A stretch of 5,331 bases of DNA from Candidatus Naiadarchaeum limnaeum (GTDB lineage: Archaea; Undinarchaeota; Undinarchaeia; Undinarchaeales; Naiadarchaeaceae): assembly GCA_014189685.1 (NCBI GenBank), contig DVAB01000044.1:1-5331 (forward strand). Reading direction: 5' to 3'. A program made the position numbers and the translations under genes. The notes under the pieces were generated by a model. It was not told the origin of the DNA, did no database searches, and saw nothing but the letters and a program-made list of their open reading frames with translations. Shown here one piece after another: positions 1 through 5,084 of this stretch (its first letter is position 1; every line of letters starts with the position of its first letter).

Positions 1-1893
1 AAGATAGTGGCTATATTCGTGCCGAGTAAGATCTTCGAGTGTGTATATGCTTTCAGCTGCAGTTCTTTGATAAGTGTAAAACGTACCATTCTGCTCGATA
101 TATATGCCACCATTAGTTACAGGAAGGTCATATAAGAACCATTGATATTTTTGATAATCCTGCAGACTACCGTATATGATCATTTTTAAAACACCATTAG
201 GGTCACCGCGCAAAGGAACTATTGTTTCTGTTATTCTATTGAATTGAGATTCAACCTGTTTTATGGCATGATATAAGGGTTGGATTGTATCAAGGGATAA
301 AGATGTGTTTACAATGAGTGCTCCGTCGTCAAAAACATAATGATTAGGGAATAACATTCGTTCAATCTCTGGGATTAAATCACTCCTGCATATCCTTTCA
401 TTTGGTCTTGAAGTTTGGCAATTAGCAAACTTGTCTAATGAATATACAACCCATAAATAAGGTTCACTTAAGCGCGGATGTGTATCAAGAGCTACTGTTA
501 ATGCAGCGATAGCAGCATCTCGACGTTCTTGTATAAGAGGTATATGCCCAAGCGCCCAAATTGCATTGTTCACTAGAAAAGCGTGAGTTGAGGCAATGTT
601 TAAGTTTGTAGCAAGATTTTGCAGCAAGTTAATCATTTCCTGATCCATCTTTGCATTAAAGTTGCTGTCATATCCTGCAGTCCTAGAAATAAGATAAAGA
701 ATCGAATAGATAGTTACACGTTGATTGAAATTTTCTACACGAGCAGGATTACTTTCAAATTCTGAGAGTATTGTTTTTAATTTATCAAAATAGATATGTC
801 CTAATGAAGCGGTATCCACTGTTATAACCCATTCATTCAAAATAAGTGCTGCTTCATCATTAAAATCATTAAAATGCGCATTATTACTAAAGACATTAAA
901 AGCATTTATGATTGATTGATCAACATTCGCACTAAATTGAATATCGCTAGGGTGATAAATTTTGTGATAATAAGCAATGCGAACAAAGAAAATAAGTTCA
1001 CGAAGATTATTTTGATTTGTGCCATCATAGGTTGCTGACTGCAATGCTATTTCTCTCAAAACAGCTAGCATATTTTGCTCTGATAGCACTGAACGCACAT
1101 CATTATTATAGTTCCACAAAAATTGCAGGCAGTCATAATCATGACTCTTCAAATAACTTACTAGCTCAGGTGGGGTCAAGGAAACTATATCCCCAATTTT
1201 ACAACTACCCGGACTGCCAGAACCATCAGGACCAGTAGGACCACGAGGCTTGCCAGGCTCGATCCGATAATCTATGATATCTTGCCTTCCGTGGTCAACG
1301 GAGTTCGAAAATAAAGTTTCATTTTCTTTCGGCCTAGGTGGTGTAGTTGTAGTTATAGTAGATATCCTAGGTAACGTTTTAGTTATAGTAGATATATTTG
1401 TTTTATTTTGTACTGTGGCAACTCTAGCAGGCAATTGACCACCGTTACCCAAAATACATTTTACATCTCGAAGCATATATTTCTGGTTTGCGCCATATGG
1501 TATAGTTCTGGAAACTCCTAGGAATATGCAAGAGAAATTACTATAGTAGCTAGGACGAATTTTATAGACACTGTTTTGTAATTCAGCTAAACTATCGCTT
1601 AACGCAGCCGCAAGAATACTATCTGCTACAGTACTTTTATACAGTGTTGTTGTTAGTTGCAAATTACATCCTACTTGCTGGTTTGCTAAAAGAGTACAAA
1701 CTGCATTAACGCCAAGTCGCGTATTGTGAAAATCTGCAGTTACTTGGTCTACTCTGTTGAGCTCTCCAGCAGGTACAACAAAGCCTGTTAGCGCTTTAGG
1801 AGCAACAATCGCAATCGCACCTATTATAACCAGAAAGCCTATTACAATCAGATTGCTCTGTATTTTTGAGAGTTTTCCTGCAATAATCGTCAT
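1..1893 (-). CDS. Microbial collagenase, peptidase family M9 (partial: C-terminal part lies beyond the left edge)
   Basis: Frame is open for 631 codons from the ATG at 1893 to the window edge; I checked every codon and found no stop. Order: hydrophobic segment at residues 15-31 (signal anchor or signal peptide); unrecognised domain about 40-160 with Cys66, 76, 122 and 146; Thr/Pro-rich linker about 160-195; collagen-like stretch 212-230; M9 activator domain (HEAT-like helices) from about 231; peptidase domain from about 500. The peptidase part shows NGGIYIE, then GTFYTY, then LEDLTRHEYSHYL, giving the zinc site HEYSH at 625-629 with catalytic Glu626. The double glycine 595-596 lies 30 residues before the first His, as I recall for clostridial ColG. 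The third zinc ligand (a downstream Glu) and any C-terminal modules are outside the window. M9 enzymes are zinc peptidases that cut collagen-like triple helices; the natural substrate here is unknown. Pairs Cys231/255 and Cys492/502 may form disulfides, fitting an extracellular site. Start 1893 is preferred over in-frame ATG 1956 because a TATA-like box lies about 35 nt upstream of it and would fall inside the longer form. Confidence 0.92.
   Translation of the reverse strand, partial: MTIIAGKLSKIQSNLIVIGFLVIIGAIAIVAPKALTGFVVPAGELNRVDQVTADFHNTRLGVNAVCTLLANQQVGCNLQLTTTLYKSTVADSILAAALSDSLAELQNSVYKIRPSYYSNFSCIFLGVSRTIPYGANQKYMLRDVKCILGNGGQLPARVATVQNKTNISTITKTLPRISTITTTTPPRPKENETLFSNSVDHGRQDIIDYRIEPGKPRGPTGPDGSGSPGSCKIGDIVSLTPPELVSYLKSHDYDCLQFLWNYNNDVRSVLSEQNMLAVLREIALQSATYDGTNQNNLRELIFFVRIAYYHKIYHPSDIQFSANVDQSIINAFNVFSNNAHFNDFNDEAALILNEWVITVDTASLGHIYFDKLKTILSEFESNPARVENFNQRVTIYSILYLISRTAGYDSNFNAKMDQEMINLLQNLATNLNIASTHAFLVNNAIWALGHIPLIQERRDAAIAALTVALDTHPRLSEPYLWVVYSLDKFANCQTSRPNERICRSDLIPEIERMLFPNHYVFDDGALIVNTSLSLDTIQPLYHAIKQVESQFNRITETIVPLRGDPNGVLKMIIYGSLQDYQKYQWFLYDLPVTNGGIYIEQNGTFYTYQRTAAESIYTLEDLTRHEYSHYL
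1204..1260 (-). other. Short collagen-like Gly-Pro-rich segment inside the collagenase
   Basis: Residues 212-230 of the collagenase read EPGKPRGPTGPDGSGSPGS, with three consecutive Gly-X-Y triplets (GPT, GPD, GSG) and further Gly-Pro pairs around them. It sits just before Cys231, where the activator domain begins. It is too short and irregular to form a stable triple helix, so I read it as a flexible linker whose resemblance to the enzyme's presumed substrate may be chance. Confidence 0.6.
1333..1395 (-). repeat. Imperfect tandem repeat, 33 + 30 nt, in the collagenase linker
   Basis: Two adjacent units, 1333-1365 and 1366-1395, both begin CCTAGGT and end AGTTATAGTAGATAT on the + strand. They differ in the middle, where the first unit is 3 nt longer. 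In the protein (minus strand) they give ISTITKTLPR (167-176) followed by ISTITTTTPPR (177-187), so the frame is kept. The segment is rich in Thr, Ser and Pro, is flanked by the N-glycosylation-type sequons NKT (163), NIS (166) and NET (191), and links the N-terminal domain to the collagenase module. It is most simply an extended, possibly glycosylated stalk. Confidence 0.8.
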
Positions 1894-1920
1894 AATAGAT
1901 AATATCTTAAATATACTTAA

Positions 1921-1933
1921 TTTAATATATATA
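1921..1933 (-). promoter_or_regulatory. TATA-like box for the collagenase gene
   Basis: On the minus strand the segment reads TATATATATTAAA, centred about 35 nt before the ATG at 1893. An archaeal start site about 26 nt downstream would fall near 1902 and give a leader of only about 9 nt. There is no Shine-Dalgarno sequence before the ATG, which agrees with a nearly leaderless transcript. A second AT-rich element at 1906-1915 is too close to the ATG for this role. Confidence 0.5.
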
Positions 1934-1956
1934 CTAAGGTGGAAGAGCAGTGGCAT

Positions 1957-1981
1957 CTGAAACAAAAATAAATCCAAAATC
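1957..1981 (-). terminator. Possible T-rich terminator of the cobA-like transcript
   Basis: About 30 nt after the adenosyltransferase stop the minus strand becomes T-rich (ATTTTGGATTTATTTTTG, 1979-1962). Archaeal transcription often ends at such T-runs without a hairpin. It lies between that stop and the collagenase TATA-like box, as expected if the two genes are transcribed separately. The evidence is composition only. Confidence 0.3.
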
Positions 1982-2011
1982 CCGGCCGGACGATATTGAC
2001 GTAGCTTGGGT

Positions 2012-2524
2012 TTAATACTGTATTCCAGGGGTCGTAACCATTTTCTTTGGCATTTTTACTAATCTAATTTCATTCACAAACTCTGCTCTCCTCAACAACG
2101 CTTTTGGCACTTGCCTCCCTGTAATTACAATATCTGTATTTTTCGGAATTTTTCTTAAAACTGCCAAAACATCTTTCATATTAACCAATCCAATGTGCGC
2201 CGCATATCCAAGCTCGTCCAGAATTAAAAGTTTTGGCGGGCTTTTTCTGTGCAAAACCCTTTTTGCAAAATCAAGGGCTTTTTTCGCGCGCTTTTTGTCC
2301 TTTTCACTCGGGTTTTTTACATCAACCCATCCTGTTGTTCCAAATTGCTTTACTTTATAACCGCGCGACTTTCTCTGGAATCTGTATTCGCCTGTTTTTT
2401 TCCAGCCCTTCATCCACTGTATCATCAAAACATTTCTTCCATGCCCAAGAGAGCGCAAAGCCAGCCCTAGTGCAGTTGTTGTTTTTCCAGCTCCCTTGCC
2501 GTAGTAAAGGTATATGTAGCCCAT
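2012..2524 (-). CDS. cobA: CobA/BtuR-type ATP:cob(I)alamin (corrinoid) adenosyltransferase
   Basis: 170 residues. Enzymes of this family (PF02572) transfer the 5'-deoxyadenosyl group of ATP to Co(I) corrinoids, giving the adenosylcobalamin-type cofactor. The Walker A site is GKGAGKTT at 9-16, immediately after the first beta strand. Further family signatures are LGHGRNVLMIQWMKG (26-40), GTTGW (62-66), the Walker B strand LLILDE (99-104), DIVITGR (131-137) and a C-terminal GIQY. The protein is shorter than the roughly 196-residue Salmonella enzyme mainly because it lacks the N-terminal extension before the P-loop. The frame stays open upstream to an ATG at 2632, but that would run through the start of the divergent gene and the likely promoter. 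ATG 2524 gives the usual start just before the P-loop strand and has a TATA-like box about 29 nt upstream, so I chose it. No other cobalamin gene is in the window; a class II ribonucleotide reductase elsewhere is one plausible customer. Confidence 0.88.
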   Translation of the reverse strand: MGYIYLYYGKGAGKTTTALGLALRSLGHGRNVLMIQWMKGWKKTGEYRFQRKSRGYKVKQFGTTGWVDVKNPSEKDKKRAKKALDFAKRVLHRKSPPKLLILDELGYAAHIGLVNMKDVLAVLRKIPKNTDIVITGRQVPKALLRRAEFVNEIRLVKMPKKMVTTPGIQY

Positions 2525-2528
2525 TCCC

Positions 2529-2538
2529 AATATTTTTA
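2529..2538 (+). promoter_or_regulatory. TATA-like box for the 138-residue hypothetical gene
   Basis: AATATTTTTA is centred about 28 nt before ATG 2561, the expected distance for a leaderless archaeal message. It lies within 5-14 nt of the start codon of the divergent adenosyltransferase, so the two promoters interleave in a 36-bp spacer. Confidence 0.45.
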
Positions 2539-2549
2539 GTGAGGTTGAG

Positions 2550-2557
2550 TTTAAAAA
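2550..2557 (-). promoter_or_regulatory. TATA-like box for the adenosyltransferase gene
   Basis: The minus strand reads TTTTTAAA, centred about 29 nt before ATG 2524, which suits a leaderless or nearly leaderless archaeal transcript. It lies only 3-11 nt from the start codon of the divergent gene at 2561, too close to serve that gene. Confidence 0.5.
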
Positions 2558-2560
2558 TCT

Positions 2561-2977
2561 ATGGCTGCGGACTTTTTGCAAAGAGCAGAGGAAACTTTCA
2601 ACTCTTTTGTAAGTTGGGTAAAGGAAAGTCAATTAGGCGAAATTTTGCGTGAGGAATCAGGAATTTTTGCTTTTGTCTGCGAAAAAAAGCCCGCAAGCTG
2701 GGAAAAAATGTGGATGCCAACGCGAATTATTATTTCAGCTTATGATGTTGTTGACAGGAAAGTTCTTGAGCGCATAAATGAGCTTGAAAGGGAAATCAGC
2801 GAGGGCAAACCTGCGCGCTCAGTTATTTTGTGCCAAAGGTTTGATCACGCAGCTCTAATGTTAAAGCCAAAAAGCGTCGCTTTTTACGTTTGGAATTCAG
2901 TGCGCAAAAAATGGATTGTGGATTCGGATTGCTGGAGCGATCCTGTTTTTGACGAGTTTATTTCTCAAACTTCCTGA
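2561..2977 (+). CDS. Hypothetical protein, 138 residues, unrecognised
   Basis: I do not recognise a family. The N-terminal 30 residues look helical and amphipathic. Then come probable strands: GIFAFVCE (34-41), RIIISAYD (55-62), SVILCQRFD (87-95) and SVAFYVWNSVRKKWIVD (105-121). A charged helix (66-82, VLERINELEREISEGK) separates the second and third. This suggests a small alpha/beta soluble protein. It has six Trp (19, 47, 51, 111, 118, 125) and three isolated Cys (40, 91, 124), with no signal peptide or membrane segment. The protein-like composition, the TATA-like box 28 nt upstream and the tight fit between neighbours support a real gene. It diverges from the adenosyltransferase and its last 20 bp overlap the end of the convergent dCMP deaminase gene. 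A role linked to either neighbour cannot be inferred from arrangement alone. Confidence 0.75.
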   Translation: MAADFLQRAEETFNSFVSWVKESQLGEILREESGIFAFVCEKKPASWEKMWMPTRIIISAYDVVDRKVLERINELEREISEGKPARSVILCQRFDHAALMLKPKSVAFYVWNSVRKKWIVDSDCWSDPVFDEFISQTS

Positions 2978-3416
2978 GCTTGACCTCGCACTGTGTAAAA
3001 ATTTCTTCTGAAAGTTTGTCAGGATAGCCAGTTTGATAAACAAACTCCTTTATGCCAGCATTTATTATCATTTTTGCGCAGGTATAGCAGGGAGAATGCG
3101 TGCAGTACATCACTCCGCCATTAATTGAGACGCCAAAAATTGACGCCTGTATGATTGCGTTTTGCTCTGCGTGCAAAGTTCGTGTGCAGTGGTCTTCAAC
3201 ATGCTCAGACTGCGGATGCTTTACTTTTGTAATGTTGCAGCCAACCTCTGTGCAGTGCGGCATCCCCTGCGGCGCGCCGTTATATCCAGTGGTGATAATT
3301 CTTTTATCTTTAACAACAATCGCTCCAACATGTGTGCGGTTGCAGGTAGAGCGTTCCTTAACTAAAGTTGTAATATCCATAAAATATTCGTCCAAAGTTG
3401 GGCGTTTGCTTGTCAT
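2958..3416 (-). CDS. dCMP deaminase (ComEB type)
   Basis: 152 residues, the usual length. It converts dCMP to dUMP, the precursor of dTMP, in the cytosol. The cytidine/deoxycytidylate deaminase zinc site is complete: HAE at 82-84 (zinc ligand His82, proton shuttle Glu84) and PCYTC at 109-113 (ligands Cys110 and Cys113). Family features before it are RPTLDEYFMDI near the start, RSTCNRTHVGAIVV (22-35) and TGYNGAPQGMPHC (43-55). The extra Cys and His residues at 54-77 resemble the second, structural zinc site of dCMP deaminases such as that of phage T4, but I cannot assign ligands. The start at 3416 is fixed by the family's N-terminal motif and by GGGAGG (3420-3425) 3 nt upstream, an unusually short spacing. 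Its stop lies inside the end of the convergent hypothetical gene. In this context it pairs logically with the downstream nucleotide kinase-like and HAM1 genes, but it is not co-transcribed with them. Confidence 0.93.
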   Translation of the reverse strand: MTSKRPTLDEYFMDITTLVKERSTCNRTHVGAIVVKDKRIITTGYNGAPQGMPHCTEVGCNITKVKHPQSEHVEDHCTRTLHAEQNAIIQASIFGVSINGGVMYCTHSPCYTCAKMIINAGIKEFVYQTGYPDKLSEEIFTQCEVKLRKFEK

Positions 3417-3419
3417 TGT

Positions 3420-3425
3420 CCTCCC
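3420..3425 (-). promoter_or_regulatory. Shine-Dalgarno site of the dCMP deaminase gene
   Basis: The minus strand reads GGGAGG followed by ACA and the ATG at 3416. The match to the anti-SD is strong but the spacing is only 3 nt. It is the only clear Shine-Dalgarno site in the window and fits the slightly longer leader predicted for this gene from its TATA box. Confidence 0.6.
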
Positions 3426-3436
3426 GAATTGAGAAG

Positions 3437-3444
3437 ATTAATAA
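3437..3444 (+). promoter_or_regulatory. Weak TATA-like box for the bud32 operon
   Basis: ATTAATAA is centred about 29 nt before the bud32 ATG at 3470, the distance expected for a leaderless message. The match to a TATA consensus is modest; position is the main support. Confidence 0.35.
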
Positions 3445-3451
3445 GCTGAGC

Positions 3452-3459
3452 TATTTATA
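3452..3459 (-). promoter_or_regulatory. TATA box for the dCMP deaminase gene
   Basis: The minus strand reads TATAAATA, a canonical archaeal TATA box, centred about 40 nt before ATG 3416. Transcription starting about 26 nt downstream would give a leader of about 13 nt that just includes the GGGAGG site. It lies 11-18 nt before the divergent bud32 start, too close to be that gene's own box. Confidence 0.6.
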
Positions 3460-3469
3460 TTTTTGTTCC

Positions 3470-4063
3470 ATGGAGAAAGAATTAAAATTGGGCGCAGAAG
3501 CCCGCCTAACCCTAAAAGACAACATTGTAATTAAAGAGCGCATTAGCAAAAGCTACCGCCTGCCGCAAATTGACATTCCATTGCGAAAAGACCGAACCTC
3601 AAAAGAAGCCTCGCTTTTGCAAAAAGCCGCGCGAGCGCAGGTTAATGTCCCAAGAGTTTTAAAAGTTGACAAGGAAAATTTTTCAATTGAGATGGAATTT
3701 ATAAGCGGCGAGCTGATTGACCATGTGATTAATGAAAATTTGGCAAAAGAGCTCGGCCGCGAAATTGCCTTAATGCATGATAATTCTATTATTCACGGAG
3801 ATTTGACAACTTCAAACATAATTGTGCACCGCGGAAAAGTTTTTTTCATTGATTTTGGGCTTGGAGAAATTTCAGATTCTGTTGAGAAAAAAGCTGTTGA
3901 TCTCAGAGTTTTAAAAGAGGCAATTCGCGCAAACCATCCAGCGGCTGCGGATAAATTAAATAAAATAATTTTGGATTCTTACAGGAAAAATTCAAAAAAA
4001 GCCGCAGAAGTTTTATCTCGTTTGGAAGATGTTGAAAAGCGCGGAAGATATAAGGTGCGATAG
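3470..4063 (+). CDS. bud32: Bud32 (PRPK-type) KEOPS complex kinase/ATPase
   Basis: 197 residues, a typical stand-alone Bud32 without the Kae1 fusion found in some archaea. Bud32 partners Kae1 in the KEOPS complex, which makes the universal tRNA modification t6A, and acts as a small atypical kinase/ATPase. Visible motifs: GAEA glycine-loop equivalent at 8-11, invariant Lys22 in IVIKER, the family segment YRLPQID (29-35) and PLRKDRT (37-43), catalytic loop HGDLTTSN (109-116, Asp111, Asn116), DFG at 128-130, and a basic C-terminal tail ending RGRYKVR. The frame extends upstream to ATG 3398, but those 24 codons run antisense to the dCMP deaminase start and have no family match, so ATG 3470 is preferred. 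It is the first gene of a four-gene plus-strand operon; the next ATG follows the stop by 2 nt. No kae1 is in the window. Confidence 0.95.
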   Translation: MEKELKLGAEARLTLKDNIVIKERISKSYRLPQIDIPLRKDRTSKEASLLQKAARAQVNVPRVLKVDKENFSIEMEFISGELIDHVINENLAKELGREIALMHDNSIIHGDLTTSNIIVHRGKVFFIDFGLGEISDSVEKKAVDLRVLKEAIRANHPAAADKLNKIILDSYRKNSKKAAEVLSRLEDVEKRGRYKVR

Positions 4064-4065
4064 TT

Positions 4066-4668
4066 ATGGAAATTGCTAAAAAAATTGTTGAATTTATGGG
4101 GATGCCAGCATCTGGAAAATCAACTCATGTTGATCATCTTTGTCAAGTTCTTCAGAGTCTCGGCCAAAATTTTTTGGTTGTAAGAGATAGAGATGTGCAA
4201 TTCAAGGAAGGAATGAGATTTGCCGAATTAAATAGGCTTAGATTCTTACATTTAGTAGAACAATATCGAATTTTTGAAAACTCTGGCTATAAGTGGCTTA
4301 TATTTGATAGAGGTTTTTTAGATAGAACTGTTTGGCCCTCTGTTGATTTGGCTGCCAATTATTGTACGCGAGCTGAATACAACGGATTGCAGCGTTTATT
4401 TCGTTCATTTCAAGTACCACCTCTAAATCATATATTTTTATTTATGATAACTCCAGAAGAGGCACTTCAAAGGCATTCACATAAAAAAAATGTTGAAGCT
4501 GTTGATAAATATATAATGACTTCTAAGTATCTGCGTTTATTATATATAGGGTATACAAAATTAAAGAGAAGGTTGCCTGCTGGCTATATTATCATTAATG
4601 GAAAACAAAAATTGGAAAGTAATCGCAAAATAATTATGCGTGAATTAGGACTAAATACTGCTCCATGA
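4066..4668 (+). CDS. P-loop nucleotide kinase-like protein (thymidylate/deoxynucleoside kinase fold)
   Basis: 200 residues. Walker A is GMPASGKS at 12-19, after the strand KKIVEF. WLIFDRG (77-83) matches the strand and DR(G/S) motif of thymidylate kinases and deoxynucleoside kinases, where the Arg helps bind substrate. HIFLFMITPEEALQRH (122-137) matches the next strand and the helix leading toward the lid, followed by a basic segment (His-rich 137-141, Lys140-141). GYIIINGKQKLESNRKIIMREL (173-194) resembles the C-terminal strand and helix. The fold is clear, but the substrate (dTMP, another nucleotide, or a non-nucleotide) cannot be called. It follows bud32 by 2 nt and its stop overlaps the next ATG (ATGA), so it is translationally linked in the operon. 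Arginine codon use is unusual for the operon: AGA/AGG make up 10 of 17 and CGC 1 of 17, against 4 and 7 of 16 in bud32. This suggests a different origin. Confidence 0.8.
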   Translation: MEIAKKIVEFMGMPASGKSTHVDHLCQVLQSLGQNFLVVRDRDVQFKEGMRFAELNRLRFLHLVEQYRIFENSGYKWLIFDRGFLDRTVWPSVDLAANYCTRAEYNGLQRLFRSFQVPPLNHIFLFMITPEEALQRHSHKKNVEAVDKYIMTSKYLRLLYIGYTKLKRRLPAGYIIINGKQKLESNRKIIMRELGLNTAP

Positions 4669-5084
4669 AACTCCTAAAACAGTCTACAAACGAATATTTC
4701 GGCCGCTACGAAGAAAACGAAGACTTAATTGAAGCACTTTTAAAATTTTGCAACGAAAACAAAATTGAAACCGGCTATTTTTCAATAATCGGCGCTGTAA
4801 AAAGTTCAAGCTTTGCATTTTATGACCAAAAGCAGAAAAAATACTTGCAAATGGATTTGGACGAGGAAGCAGAAATTTCGCACTGCACTGGGAATATTTC
4901 CCTGCGAGAAAACAAGCCTCTTGTTCATGCTCACCTACTCTTGGCGGACAGGGAAGGCCGCGCATATGGCGGGCATTTAGTTGCTGCAAAAGTTTTTGCT
5001 GCTGAGATTTATTTGAAAAAGTTTGATAAAATTGTTCAAAGGAAGCAGGATAAAAGTACAGGGTTAAATCTTTTAGAACCATGA
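4665..5084 (+). CDS. PPC/DUF296 domain protein
   Basis: 139 residues, a single PPC (plant and prokaryote conserved, DUF296) domain. Signatures: YEENEDLIEALLKFCNENKI at 15-34, IETGYFSIIGAV (34-45), a FYDQKQKKY strand (52-60), ISHCTGNISL (71-80), the histidine pair HAH (88-90) and YGGHLV (101-106). His88, His90 and His104 are the positions that bind a metal in known prokaryotic PPC structures, and all are present. Plant homologues carry an AT-hook and act on DNA; no AT-hook is visible here, and the function of free-standing archaeal members is not established. It starts inside the preceding stop (ATGA at 4665) and ends with an ATGA overlap into HAM1, so it is a tightly coupled operon member. 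Codon use matches bud32 and HAM1 rather than the preceding kinase. Confidence 0.9.
   Translation: MKLLKQSTNEYFGRYEENEDLIEALLKFCNENKIETGYFSIIGAVKSSSFAFYDQKQKKYLQMDLDEEAEISHCTGNISLRENKPLVHAHLLLADREGRAYGGHLVAAKVFAAEIYLKKFDKIVQRKQDKSTGLNLLEP

Noticed and set aside
1017-1238. Short plus-strand frame opposite the collagenase
   Set aside because: It lies within the uninterrupted minus-strand collagenase frame and has no recognisable motif.
1894-1956. Longer collagenase start at the in-frame ATG 1956
   Set aside because: It would place the likely TATA box inside the coding region and add 21 residues ahead of what already looks like a normal signal-anchor N-terminus (short, Lys7 and Lys10, then hydrophobic).
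1982-1989. Palindrome CCGGCCGG in the cobA-collagenase spacer, considered as an operator or element end
   Set aside because: It is a single 8-bp palindrome with no partner copy, target duplication or transposase nearby, so it may be chance.
2525-2632. N-terminal extension of the adenosyltransferase to ATG 2632
   Set aside because: The added 36 residues have no family match, lie antisense to the start of the hypothetical gene and would swallow both TATA-like boxes.
2233-2652. Plus-strand frame opposite the adenosyltransferase
   Set aside because: It is antisense to a well-supported enzyme, rich in Phe/Ser/Cys as expected for a mirror frame, and has no promoter or domain.
3100-3432. Plus-strand frames opposite the dCMP deaminase
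   Set aside because: They lie antisense to conserved zinc-site codons and have no recognisable protein features.
3398-3469. N-terminal extension of Bud32 to ATG 3398
   Set aside because: The 24 extra codons overlap the dCMP deaminase start and promoter region, and Bud32 proteins normally begin just before the GAEA motif.
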